Part shown: positions 18,087 to 26,305 of the stretch, piece by piece
Layout of the letters: each line of letters opens with the position of its first letter
Numbering within the stretch: the stretch's first letter is position 1
DNA from: Planctomycetota bacterium
Lineage (GTDB): Bacteria > Planctomycetota > UBA1135 > UBA2386
NCBI GenBank assembly: GCA_020638695.1
Contig: JACKIB010000026.1
Coordinates: forward strand, 1-64,000
Length of the DNA: 64,000 nucleotides
Direction of reading: 5' to 3'
Translations under genes and position numbers: made by a program
Notes under the pieces: model-generated
Databases searched by the model: none
What the model was told of the DNA's origin: nothing
What the model saw: the letters and a program-made list of their open reading frames with translations, nothing else

Positions 18087-18317
18087 TCAGGCAAACACGT
18101 CTACGTGGTGCTCGAGCGGCGGGAGGGGGGGCTGTTTGGCGTGGCGCACCGGCGGCTTGCCGGCTTTCGCCGGTTGATCTGATTCCTGATCGCGGTCGCG
18201 CCGTTGGCGGTGCTTCTCCAGCGCCTCTTCGAACGCGCGTCGGTTGCCGCGGCGGTCGGCGTCGCGGACCACACCGGGGACGATCGGGGGAAGTCCGGTG
18301 ATGGGTGGGGTTTCCAT
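18087..18317 (-). CDS. Small protein following fliA
   Basis: 76 aa, starting 3 bp after the fliA stop. The N-terminus is Pro-rich (METPPITGLPPIVPGV), then comes a charged helix (NRRAFEEALEKHRQRRDRDQE) and a basic, Pro-rich tail. I recognise no family and it has neither signal nor membrane segment. Tight spacing with fliA and codon use like its neighbours are the main support. A partner of the sigma factor or an export substrate are both possible. Confidence 0.55.
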   Translation of the reverse strand: METPPITGLPPIVPGVVRDADRRGNRRAFEEALEKHRQRRDRDQESDQPAKAGKPPVRHAKQPPLPPLEHHVDVFA

Positions 18318-18320
18318 GGG

Positions 18321-19058
18321 TCAAGTTCGGGGGTCCACGGCGCAGTGCCTCATCTTGAAGCGCAGGCGCTCGGTAGCTCGCGTGAGGATCTGCGAAACCC
18401 GTGACTCGGAGACCCCGAGGATCTCGCCGATCTCCTTCAGGTACAGATCCTCGTAGTGGTACAGCACGATCACGTGGCGGTCGGTTTCCGGGAGCTCGCT
18501 GATCGCCTTGGTCAGTGCCTCGACCAGTTCGGTTCGCTCGGCCCGCTCGCCGGGATTGCAGGACTCGCCGAAGATGCGGGTGGCGAGGGTATGTCCCTCG
18601 TCGGCGCCGTCGTCCATCGACAGGGTGCGCGAGGTGTGCTGGGCGAGCAGATCCTGCTCCAGGTCCGTGACGGCTTCCCCGAGGCGTTCGGCGAGTTCCT
18701 CGAGCGTCGGCTCACGCTGCAGGGTCGCGGTCATCGCCGTCGATTCGCGTTCCATCTTGCGCAATCGGTCGCGGCGACTGCGCGGCACCGGGTCGTGCTT
18801 GCGGATCTCGTCGAGGATCGCCCCACGGATCGCGGTGAATGCGAAGGTCTTGAACGACGCTCCGCGGTTCGGGTCGTAGGCGGACGCGGCGTGCACCAGG
18901 CCCATCACGCCGACCGAGAAGAAGTCGTCGCGATCGAGACTGCTCGGCATCGTCACCGGCAGGCGGGCGACCACGTAGCGGACCAACGGGAGGTACTGCT
19001 CGACCAGCTCGTCGCGCGCCGTCTGAGAACGCAGTGGGAGGGTGGTCCCGGTTCTCAT
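18321..19058 (-). CDS. fliA: RNA polymerase sigma-28 factor (FliA)
   Basis: 245 aa, the normal FliA length. Region 2 is at 19-90 (LVEQYLPLVRYVVARL, DRDDFFSVGVMGLVHAASAYDPNRGASFKTFAFTAIRGAILDEIRK). Region 3 is around 110-150, and region 4 with its helix-turn-helix is at 195-240 (LPETDRHVIVLYHYEDLYLKEIGEILGVSESRVSQI). It directs transcription of late flagellar genes and is held by FlgM, encoded 1.7 kb away. It follows flhF-flhG after the repeat mosaic, a conserved order (flhA-flhF-flhG-fliA). Its ATG overlaps the end of the small membrane-protein gene at 19055. Confidence 0.95.
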   Translation of the reverse strand: MRTGTTLPLRSQTARDELVEQYLPLVRYVVARLPVTMPSSLDRDDFFSVGVMGLVHAASAYDPNRGASFKTFAFTAIRGAILDEIRKHDPVPRSRRDRLRKMERESTAMTATLQREPTLEELAERLGEAVTDLEQDLLAQHTSRTLSMDDGADEGHTLATRIFGESCNPGERAERTELVEALTKAISELPETDRHVIVLYHYEDLYLKEIGEILGVSESRVSQILTRATERLRFKMRHCAVDPRT

Positions 19059-19312
19059 TCATCCTCCTTCGATTGCGCCGTCCGGATCGCGGAATCGCGC
19101 GCCATGGCGTCGAGGATCGCCGAGATGGCCGGTCCGATCACGAGACGCCCGAGGAACAGGGTGACCAGGGCGACGACCCCGCCGCGGAACACGGCAGTCA
19201 GACCGCTGCCGCCGAACCAGGTCGTCAGCAGATAGGAGACCGCGAACGCGAGGCACGCGACATACGCGGCCGCTACGCGTGTCAAATCTCCTCCCCCTGA
19301 CGACGATTGCAC
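19055..19312 (-). CDS. Small two-helix membrane protein before fliA
   Basis: 85 aa. The GTG at 19312 has AGGGAG 6 nt upstream; a TTG at 19285 is an alternative. Two hydrophobic segments are seen: VAAAYVACLAFAVSYLLTTWF and LTAVFRGGVVALVTLFLGRLVIGPAI. A charged end follows (RTAQSKEDE), whose codons overlap the fliA start by 4 bp. Not recognised. Coupling to fliA suggests a flagellar or regulatory role at the inner membrane, inferred from position only. Confidence 0.62.
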   Translation of the reverse strand: MQSSSGGGDLTRVAAAYVACLAFAVSYLLTTWFGGSGLTAVFRGGVVALVTLFLGRLVIGPAISAILDAMARDSAIRTAQSKEDE

Positions 19313-19493
19313 CTTCGACTCCCTGCGGGGGCCGCACGCTCCCCGCAGGACTTTCTCGGAATGATGGGGGCTGCGGGTTTACCCGTGCCGCCGGCTTCGT
19401 GATGGCCGGGTCGATTCGTGCACGAGTCGCGAGCGCCCGAGGGTTGGCGCTGGCGAGGTCCGGACAGACCGTGATTCACCGTTGGGTGACGGC

Positions 19494-19661
19494 CTAGGAG
19501 TCTGCGCCACAGAATGACAACCCTTGAGATCCGCGCCTTCCAACACCCGTCACCACCCGAAAGCCTCGCCGAATCCACCAATTCGGCTGCGTTTTCGGCC
19601 GGCGACCTGCGCCGAAATCCACGCACCTCCTGAGTCGCCCTTCTGTGGCGCAGACTCCTAG
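19494..19661 (+). repeat. Palindromic element A, copy A1
   Basis: 168 bp with perfect 21-bp terminal inverted repeats (19494-19514 and 19641-19661). The ends read CTAGGAGTCTGCGCCACAG and its complement. The inside is partly palindromic around AATCCACCAATTCGG. Other copies are A2 (20000-20167), A3 (49705-49872), A4 (50033-50096, truncated) and A5 (43588-43709). The 180 bp to its left (19313-19493) hold no gene that I can support. Confidence 0.9.
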
Positions 19662-19838
19662 TCCGGACTATTCGTGCAAAGCGTCGCGAGATCGTGCAGG
19701 GTTGTCGCTGGCAAGGAGCACGGCAGGTTCTGCCGGAGGCGGGGTGCCTCCCCGTCGAGGAGCAGGTTCTGACGTGCGACGAAGCCAGCAGCGAACTTGC
19801 GCGATCGCAGCAGCTCGGTCATGAATTGCCCGGGCTAG
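19658..19838 (+). repeat. Palindromic element B, copy B1
   Basis: 181 bp. It shares the CTAG at 19658-19661 with A1 and the CTAG at 19835-19838 with C1. The terminal inverted repeats are imperfect, of the form CTAGTCCGGACTATTCGTG against CTAGCCCGGGCAATTCATG. An internal hairpin GGAGGC-ggggt-GCCTCC lies near 19735-19751. Copies occur at 35254-35434, 40233-40413 and 49529-49708, with shortened ones at 41839-41930 and 47891-47926. Confidence 0.9.
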
Positions 19839-20003
19839 TGGGGTGTGTCCGAAGTTGGTCACATGAGTCGCCGGCCCTACGGCCCGCTCGCGGCGTCGCA
19901 GCTCCTCAGCTTGTCCACCAACAAGCCGTGTCGTCGCAGCTCCTTGCGAGCGAACCGCATGACTCGACGACTCATGCAACGAACTTCGGACACACCCCAC
20001 TAG
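19835..20003 (+). repeat. Palindromic element C, copy C1
   Basis: 169 bp bounded by CTAG at both ends, with 22-bp perfect terminal repeats (19835-19856 and 19982-20003; CTAGTGGGGTGTGTCCGAAG and complement). An internal stem GCTTGT-ccacca-ACAAGC makes nearly the whole element one palindrome. Copies or parts occur at 27211-27290, 43426-43590, 47835-47885, 49869-50036 and 62841-62901. Confidence 0.9.
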
Positions 20004-20167
20004 GAGTCGGCGCCACGGAAGGGCGACTCAGGAAGTGCGTGGATTTCGGCGCGGGTCGCCGCCCGAAAACGGAGCCGAATTGGTGGATTCGGCGAGGCCT
20101 TCGGGGGGTGAAGGGTGCTGGGAGGCGCGGATCTCGTGGACTGTCATCCCGTGGCGCAGGCTCCGAG
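20000..20167 (-). repeat. Palindromic element A, copy A2 (inverted)
   Basis: 168 bp in opposite orientation to A1, sharing CTAG 20000-20003 with C1. The outer end has decayed from CTCCTAG to CTCCGAG (20161-20167). Together with A1, B1 and C1 it fills the gap between the flhG stop (20198) and the fliA block, so the local order is A-B-C-A(inverted). Confidence 0.88.
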
Positions 20168-20197
20168 CACCCGGACGGAACCGGCAGCAGCCGGGAG

Positions 20198-21076
20198 TCA
20201 GGCAGGCGTACCCAACGCGGGGCGCTGCCCGGGGCGCGGCAGCAACCGGCGTAGGCTGTCGCGTTGGCGACCCAACCGCCTGGCCGAGGCGGGAATCGTC
20301 GACAGGGTCTTCGCGGCCAACGCACGCATGTCGTCGAGTGCCTGACCCGAGCCGGCGAGGCTGAAGGGCCGTTGGTTCCGCACGGACAGCTCGAGGGCTC
20401 GTTCCTCGTGGATCCACCCGGCCAGTGCCACGCGGTTGCCCAGGAATCGCTCGGCCACGGTGGTCAGCTTGGTGGCTGCTCGCATCGCCTCGTCGCGGTC
20501 CCGCACCCGGTTGACCAGGATTCCCGGCAGTCGAATGCCGCGAGTCGCGAGCAGCTTGCACAGCGCATACGTATCGGTGATCGCCGCCGGGTCCGGCGTG
20601 GTGACCGCCAACAGCGAGGCACAACGTGCCGCGGTATCGGTCACCGGTCGGCCGATCCCGGCCCCGGTGTCGCAGACCACGACATCGAACGACTCTGCGG
20701 CGACCGCGATCGCGTCGAGCGCGCGAGCCAGGAAACCGGGCTCTTCCGCCAGTCGGGTCGACCCGCTGCGGCCGCACAGCACCTCGATCCCCCCCGGGGC
20801 GGCGACGATCGCCTGTGCGGCGCTACACGCACCCTCTGCGAGGTCTTCGAGGTCGAAGCGTGGCGCGATGCGCAGGTGGACGTCGACATTTGCCAGGCCG
20901 GGATCGAGATCCACCAGAAGCACACGGTGGCCAGCTCGGGCGATGCCGATCGCCAGGTTGGTGGCGACCACCGTCTTGCCGACGCCGCCCTTGCCGCCGG
21001 TGACGGCGATCCAGGGCGTCGATGGGGCCTCTGGATCGGGGGTGGTGGAAAGGGATGCGGCTTGATGGTCGTTCAC
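20198..21076 (-). CDS. flhG: Flagellar number regulator, MinD-like ATPase (FlhG)
   Basis: 292 aa. A deviant Walker A is at 27-35 (GGKGGVGKT, with the signature Lys29), followed by VLLVDLDPGLANVDVHL and VVVCDTGAGIGRPV. FlhG limits flagellar number by acting on FlhF and C-ring assembly. It overlaps the end of flhF (ATGA, 21073-21076), the classic flhF-flhG pair. The C-terminus (250-292) is Arg-rich and may be a short lineage-specific tail. It is the last gene before the palindromic-repeat mosaic. Confidence 0.94.
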   Translation of the reverse strand: MNDHQAASLSTTPDPEAPSTPWIAVTGGKGGVGKTVVATNLAIGIARAGHRVLLVDLDPGLANVDVHLRIAPRFDLEDLAEGACSAAQAIVAAPGGIEVLCGRSGSTRLAEEPGFLARALDAIAVAAESFDVVVCDTGAGIGRPVTDTAARCASLLAVTTPDPAAITDTYALCKLLATRGIRLPGILVNRVRDRDEAMRAATKLTTVAERFLGNRVALAGWIHEERALELSVRNQRPFSLAGSGQALDDMRALAAKTLSTIPASARRLGRQRDSLRRLLPRPGQRPALGTPA

Positions 21077-22071
21077 AGGATGGTCTCCGCGGTGTCTTCG
21101 GCGAGCCCGAGTGCGGCGGCGGCGAGCACGCCCGGGTCGGCGGGAATCATGGCTTCCGGCACTTCCTGGCCGTCGGTGATGAACGCGATCGGAAGCTCAC
21201 GCTCGATCGCCAGCGACAGGACCTCGCCCGGTGCGGTGGTCTCGTCCCACTTGGTGATGATCATGCCCATCGGCTCGAGGCCGGCGAAAGCGTCCAACGT
21301 CGCGGCCGCGTCGCGGTAGCGCTGTCCGGCCTGCAAACACAGCGCAGTGTGCATTCCATCGATTTCGAGGGCGCCGGCCAGCGACGCGATCGCGTCGGTG
21401 TCGAACGGTCCACGGCCGGTCGTGTCGATCAGGATGCGGTCGGCTGTGGCGTGTTCGGCCACCGCACGCCGCAAGTCGAGCGGGGTGAACGCCACCGTGA
21501 ACGGGATCCCCAGCATCTCGCTGAACGCGCGCATCTGTTCGACTGCAGCTACCCGATAGGTGTCGAGCGACACGATTGCTACCGACTCGTGCCGGGTGCG
21601 AACCGCGCGGGCAGCGAGCTTGGCGAGCGACGTGGTCTTGCCGACTCCGGTCGGTCCGACCAGTGCGAGAATCCGCTGGTCGAGTTCGCCGCACGGCACC
21701 AACGCCTTCAGCACTCGGGCGGCCGTGGTCGGCAGCGAGGGATCGCCGGGTGTGTTCAAATTGACACGGGTGCCGAGCAGCGCGTTCTCGATGACGCGCA
21801 AGATCCGGCTGCTGAGTCCGAAGGTGGTTCCGGCCTGCGCGATCTCGTGGAATGCCGGAGTCCAGCGCCGCGGCGCGAGCACCTGCCCGATGCGGCGACG
21901 GACCGGGCCTGGTTGCTGATCAGGTTGAGGCTGCTGCGCGGTGGCCACCACCACGTAACCGCTGCGGGTCGACTTGGTGTCGATGACCAGCGCGTCACGA
22001 CCACACTCCTTCTCCACGGAGCGCAACGCCTCGGCGAGTGACGGGGCCTCGAAACGCTTCAAGTGCACCAT
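21073..22071 (-). CDS. flhF: Flagellar SRP-type GTPase (FlhF)
   Basis: 332 aa, an SRP-family GTPase that sets flagellar position. The N-terminal B domain is short (1-60). The NG domain follows, with P-loop LVGPTGVGKTTSL at about 138-149, then SLDTYRVAAVEQM, ILIDTTGRGPFD, and MIITKWDETTAPG (G4 region TKWD). It starts 3 bp after flhA and overlaps flhG. The sequence in the linker is Pro/Gln-rich. Confidence 0.94.
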   Translation of the reverse strand: MVHLKRFEAPSLAEALRSVEKECGRDALVIDTKSTRSGYVVVATAQQPQPDQQPGPVRRRIGQVLAPRRWTPAFHEIAQAGTTFGLSSRILRVIENALLGTRVNLNTPGDPSLPTTAARVLKALVPCGELDQRILALVGPTGVGKTTSLAKLAARAVRTRHESVAIVSLDTYRVAAVEQMRAFSEMLGIPFTVAFTPLDLRRAVAEHATADRILIDTTGRGPFDTDAIASLAGALEIDGMHTALCLQAGQRYRDAAATLDAFAGLEPMGMIITKWDETTAPGEVLSLAIERELPIAFITDGQEVPEAMIPADPGVLAAAALGLAEDTAETIL

Positions 22072-22074
22072 GGA

Positions 22075-24117
22075 TCAAGCGCTCGCCACCGCGATCGTGT
22101 TGGTCGTCTCGACCCGGCGCGCCGGGGCGGTCTCCTGGTAGCTCAGCACCGCGGAGTTCGGAATCACACTGGTCACCGCTTCGGCGAGGAATGGCCGCAG
22201 CGAGGCGCGTGTGAGTAGCACCGGCTCCCGCCCGTCGCGCACCATGGCGGACAGCGATTCGGCCACCTCGTCGACGAACCGTCCGAGGAACCCGGACGGC
22301 AATGCGGTGAGCGAGTCGGTCCCGGCGACGGCGTCGGCCAGGCTGCGTTCGAGAGTCGGCTCGATCACCGCGACGTGCAGGTGACCTTCGGCCGACAGAT
22401 AGGGCTCGAGCACTGTGCGGGCGATCCGCGTCCGCACGCGCTCGGTGAGCTGGGTGATGTCCTTGGTGTCGAGGGACGAGTCGGCGAGTGCTTCTAGGAT
22501 CTGCTGAAGGTTGCGGATCGGCACCTGCTCGCGAAGTAGTCGACCGAGCACGCCCTGCACCTCGCCGATCGTCATCTTGCTCGGCAAGAGCTCCTCGACC
22601 ACGGCCGGTGCGGTCGCCTTCAGGTTGTCGATCAACGACTTGGTGTCGTCGCGCGACAGCAGCTCGTAGGCGTGCTTCTTCAGCAGCTCGGTGAGGTGCG
22701 TGACCAGGACCGACGGAGCGTCGATCACCGTGTAGCCGAGGACTTCGGCGCGGTCCTTCTCCGACTCGGAGATCCACTTCGCCTGCAGGCCGAACGCCGG
22801 CTCGACCGTGTCGATGCCGCTGATCGGCCCGGCGTCGCCACCCGGATCCATCGCCAGGTAGTGTCCGGCGCGCAGCTCCCCGCTGCCCAGCGGCTGCCCA
22901 TTGAGCAGGATGCGGTAGTGGTTGGGCTCCAGCTGGATGTTGTCCTTGACGCGAATCGGCGGGATGATCAATCCGACGTTGGTCGCGAACTGACGTCGCA
23001 CCGCGCGGATGTGGTCGAGCAGACTCCCGTGGCGACCCTTGTCGACCAGCGAGATCAGGCGATAGCCGATCTCGATGCCGAGCCGATCGACTCCCAGCAG
23101 TTCTTCGATCGGCGTTTGGTCCTCCTCGTCGCCGTGCTTCTCCGGCTCGGGCTCGACTTCGACCGCGTCGCGCTCGTCCACCGAACGACCACGGGTGAAC
23201 AGCAGGAGCGCCACGCCGAGCACCGGCAGGGTCGGCATTCCGGGCATGAACGCCAAGCCCGCCAGGATGCCACCGACCACCCGCAGGGCCGGCGACTTGC
23301 CGAACATCTGCTCGCCGACCTCGGCCTGCAGACCGACCGAGCTGGCGCTCTTGGTCACCAGGATGCCGGCCGCGGTCGAGATCAACAGACTCGGGATCTG
23401 CGCCACCAGCCCGTCGCCGATCGTCAGGATCGCGTACTTGCTGATCGCCTCGCCGGCGGGGAGACCGTAGTACAGCTTGCCGATCAGGAAGCCGCCGATG
23501 ATGTTGATCGCGGTGATGATCATGCCGGCGATCGCGTCACCGCGCACGAACTTGCCGGCACCGTCCATCGCGCCGTAGAACTGCGCTTCGTCCTGCAGTT
23601 CCTTGCGGCGTTGTTTGGCTTCCTCGTTCGAGATCAGGCCCGAGCTGAGGTCGGCATCGATCGACATCTGCTTGCCCGGCATCGCGTCCAAGGTGAAGCG
23701 CGCCGTGACCTCGCTGATGCGATTCTGTCCGCGCGTGATCACCACGAACTGGATCACCACCAGGATGACGAACACCACCACGCCGACCACCACGTTGCCG
23801 CCGACCACGAAGTGGCCGAACGACTTGATGATCATCCCTGCTTCGCCTTCGAGCAGGATCAGGCGCGTCGAGGCGACGTTCAGCGCCAGCCGGAACAGCG
23901 CGGTGAACAGCAGGATCGACGGGAAGCTGGAGAAGTCGGCCGGCTTGCCGGCGTTCATCACGCTGACCAGGATCAGCAGCCCGAGGCTGATGTTGACCGT
24001 GAGCAGCAGGTCCAACACCACGGTCGGCATCGGCACCAGCATCACCACCAGGATGCCGACGACCAGCGCAGCCAACAGGTTGCTGCGCGAGGGTGGGCGA
24101 TCGTCGCTACCGGCCAT
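22075..24117 (-). CDS. flhA: Flagellar export gate protein (FlhA)
   Basis: 680 aa, close to the family average (690). The N-terminal half has eight hydrophobic helices and the cytoplasmic FHIPEP loop region around 140-180 (TRGQNRISEVTARFTLDAMPGKQMSIDADLSSGLI). From about 330 the large cytoplasmic export-platform domain begins, with IEIGYRLISLVDKGRHGSLLDHIRAVRRQ. It forms the nonameric ring that receives chaperone-substrate complexes. Its ATG overlaps the flhB stop by one base (TGATG). Confidence 0.97.
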   Translation of the reverse strand: MAGSDDRPPSRSNLLAALVVGILVVMLVPMPTVVLDLLLTVNISLGLLILVSVMNAGKPADFSSFPSILLFTALFRLALNVASTRLILLEGEAGMIIKSFGHFVVGGNVVVGVVVFVILVVIQFVVITRGQNRISEVTARFTLDAMPGKQMSIDADLSSGLISNEEAKQRRKELQDEAQFYGAMDGAGKFVRGDAIAGMIITAINIIGGFLIGKLYYGLPAGEAISKYAILTIGDGLVAQIPSLLISTAAGILVTKSASSVGLQAEVGEQMFGKSPALRVVGGILAGLAFMPGMPTLPVLGVALLLFTRGRSVDERDAVEVEPEPEKHGDEEDQTPIEELLGVDRLGIEIGYRLISLVDKGRHGSLLDHIRAVRRQFATNVGLIIPPIRVKDNIQLEPNHYRILLNGQPLGSGELRAGHYLAMDPGGDAGPISGIDTVEPAFGLQAKWISESEKDRAEVLGYTVIDAPSVLVTHLTELLKKHAYELLSRDDTKSLIDNLKATAPAVVEELLPSKMTIGEVQGVLGRLLREQVPIRNLQQILEALADSSLDTKDITQLTERVRTRIARTVLEPYLSAEGHLHVAVIEPTLERSLADAVAGTDSLTALPSGFLGRFVDEVAESLSAMVRDGREPVLLTRASLRPFLAEAVTSVIPNSAVLSYQETAPARRVETTNTIAVASA

Positions 24118-25202
24118 CAGGCGACCTCACCCTTCATCCGGTAGACGTGGCCCAGCACCGCGGCGACGGCCTTGAAGAACCGCTCGGGGATCTCCCGACC
24201 GACGTCAACCGCGCGGAACAGCGCGCGAGCCAGCGGTGGGTCTTCCATCAGCGGCACTCCGTGTTCGCGGGCGAGCTCCCGAATGCGCAGCGCCAGCTCG
24301 TTCTGGCCCTTCGCCACCACCCGCGGGGCAGCGTGCTTGGTGCGCTCGTAGTGCAGAGCGACCGACACGTGCGTCGGGTTGGTGATCACCACGTCGGCCT
24401 TGGGCACCGCTTCCATCATCCGCTGCTTCATGAGCGCCAGCCGCGCGCTCTTCAGGCGACTCTTGATCATCGGATCGCCTTCGTTGCGCTTGCGCTCGTC
24501 GTCGACCTCTTGCTTGGACATCATCAGCGACTTGGTGTGTCGGTATCGGTTCCAGAACACGTCTCCGATCGCCATCAGCAGCACGATCAAGGCGACCCAG
24601 AAGAACACCCGCAGAGCGAGGTGTGCCACGTAGGCGACATTGGCCGGGAAGCTCTCGTTCTGGTGCATCGCCGCCAACGTCTCCCACTCCGTCTGCAGCA
24701 CGAAGTAGAGCACTCCCCCCAGCGCGGCGAGCTTGACCAGCGAGAACAGCGCCTTGACCAGTGAGTTCGGCTGGAAGATCTGGCCGATGTTGGCGACCGG
24801 GTTGAGCTTGGTGAACTTGATGCCGAGCGCCTCCCGGGCGAATCGGAAGCCGATTTGCGAGTAGCCGGCCAGCGCGGTCGCGGCGACGAAGATCGACACC
24901 AGCAGGATGAACGGCGGCGCGACCGTGCTGACCAACAGATGGATCTCGCGCAGCGGATCGATCGAACCGTCGCTGTTGCGGAAGTGACTCCGGAAGTCGA
25001 CGTTCAGCCCCTGACGCATGGTCTTCTCCAGTGCGTCGATCAACGAGCCACCGAACCACTCGATCGCCAGCACCGCCACGATGAGTGACGCAGCCATCGT
25101 GAACTCGCGCGAGATGCCGGTCTGCCCGCGATTGCGGGCCTTCTGCAGCCGCTCGGCTGTCGGTTTCTCGGTCTTGCCGCTGTCGTCGCGGAACAGCGCC
25201 AT
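24117..25202 (-). CDS. flhB: Export specificity switch protein (FlhB)
   Basis: 361 aa with four hydrophobic helices in residues 30-210 and a cytoplasmic C-terminal domain. The autocleavage motif N-P-T-H is present in VITNPTHVSVALHYE, near residue 275. Cleavage there switches export from hook to filament substrates together with FliK. The N-terminal KTEKPTAERLQKARNRGQ is also typical. Start and stop both overlap neighbours by one base (TGATG), so it is translationally coupled to fliR and flhA. Confidence 0.97.
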   Translation of the reverse strand: MALFRDDSGKTEKPTAERLQKARNRGQTGISREFTMAASLIVAVLAIEWFGGSLIDALEKTMRQGLNVDFRSHFRNSDGSIDPLREIHLLVSTVAPPFILLVSIFVAATALAGYSQIGFRFAREALGIKFTKLNPVANIGQIFQPNSLVKALFSLVKLAALGGVLYFVLQTEWETLAAMHQNESFPANVAYVAHLALRVFFWVALIVLLMAIGDVFWNRYRHTKSLMMSKQEVDDERKRNEGDPMIKSRLKSARLALMKQRMMEAVPKADVVITNPTHVSVALHYERTKHAAPRVVAKGQNELALRIRELAREHGVPLMEDPPLARALFRAVDVGREIPERFFKAVAAVLGHVYRMKGEVA

Positions 25203-26008
25203 CAGAAGGCCCCCTCGAACAACCGCATTCCGGAGCCGATCACCGAGTTGGCGAACGAGGCGAGGAACGGCATCCCTTCAGCCAGGAAGAACACCGCCGC
25301 GAAGATCGCTACCAGGATGCGCAACCCGAAGCTGAACTCCATCAGGTTGATGTTCGGGATCGCGCGGGCGAGGACCACCAGGACGGCGGTGAGCAGCACC
25401 ATCACTCCCATCAGCGGAAACGCGTAGCGCAGCGCGGCGTCGATCGACAAGGCGATCAACGAGTTCAGGCGCCCGAACACCGGTCCGATGTCGAAGCCGT
25501 GACCCACCGGCACGAGTTGACTCGACCGAGCCAGGATGCGGATGAAGCCGTGGTGCAGGTCGTACGACAGCACCAGCAGGATCACGATCGTCTGGAACAA
25601 CTGGGACATCACGGCCGACGATCGCCCGGTGATCGGGTCCATCACCTCCGCCATGGCAAAGCCCATGTCGTGGCTGATCACCTCGCCAGCGGTCGACATC
25701 GCGTGGCTGATCATCCCGGCGGCGAACCCGGCGGCGAATCCAACCATCGCGTCGACGGCGACCAGCACGCCGAGCGTCAACCAGCCCCCGGCACGGATCA
25801 GATCGATGCCGCGTTGGCCCTCGACGAGCTCGCGAAGCAGCTTGTCGTCGTCGACCCACCAGAGAATCGACGCCAGCGAGACCGACAGCACCAGGCGCAG
25901 CATCCGTGACTCGCCTTGCGTGCCGAACACCTGCAAGGCGATGAAGAACGCGCCGGCCCGCACGACGTGCAGCAGCAGACTCGGGATCCAGGGCAGCAGG
26001 TCGTACAC
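25202..26008 (-). CDS. fliR: Flagellar export gate protein (FliR)
   Basis: 268 aa if translation starts at GTG 26008 (reads VYDLLPWIPSLLLHVVR), which lies just past the fliQ stop at 26014 and gives the normal FliR length. The ORF is open to 26089, but that part overlaps fliQ. Six or more hydrophobic helices are seen, with the conserved segment GEVISHDMGFAMAEVMDPITG near 115-140 and QLFQTIVILLVLSYDLHH. It forms the FliPQR export pore together with the two upstream genes. Confidence 0.93.
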   Translation of the reverse strand: MYDLLPWIPSLLLHVVRAGAFFIALQVFGTQGESRMLRLVLSVSLASILWWVDDDKLLRELVEGQRGIDLIRAGGWLTLGVLVAVDAMVGFAAGFAAGMISHAMSTAGEVISHDMGFAMAEVMDPITGRSSAVMSQLFQTIVILLVLSYDLHHGFIRILARSSQLVPVGHGFDIGPVFGRLNSLIALSIDAALRYAFPLMGVMVLLTAVLVVLARAIPNINLMEFSFGLRILVAIFAAVFFLAEGMPFLASFANSVIGSGMRLFEGAF

Positions 26009-26013
26009 CGGTG

Positions 26014-26289
26014 TTACCCGTTCGGGCCGTACTGGGCGAGGCTCTGGAACAACCCGGCGGTGAACTCGCGCAGCGTGTTCAGGACCCACGGCAGCATCAC
26101 CAGCAGGGTGGCGACCACCGCGAGGATCTTCGGCACGATCGCCAGGGTCTGTTCCTGCAGCGAGGTGACGGTCTGCAACAAGCTCATCACCAGGCCGACG
26201 CTCATGCCGACCAGCAGCGCGGGAGTGACGATCACCAGCGCGGTCGTCAGGGTGCGGCGCGCCAGCTCGATGATTTGGTACTCGTCCAT
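26014..26289 (-). CDS. fliQ: Flagellar export gate protein (FliQ)
   Basis: 91 aa, the standard length. Two hydrophobic hairpin helices (TALVIVTPALLVGMSVGLVMSLLQ and IVPKILAVVATLLVMLPWVL) with the conserved LLQTVTSLQEQTL between them. Four copies surround FliP and FliR in the pore. It lies 16 bp after fliP and 5 bp before the proposed GTG of fliR. Confidence 0.96.
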   Translation of the reverse strand: MDEYQIIELARRTLTTALVIVTPALLVGMSVGLVMSLLQTVTSLQEQTLAIVPKILAVVATLLVMLPWVLNTLREFTAGLFQSLAQYGPNG

Positions 26290-26305
26290 GAGGTCTCTCC
26301 GCTCC

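Noticed and set aside
19494..20167. CRISPR array
   Set aside because: The repeats are long palindromic elements of three unrelated families that abut directly; there are no short direct repeats with regular spacers and no cas genes.
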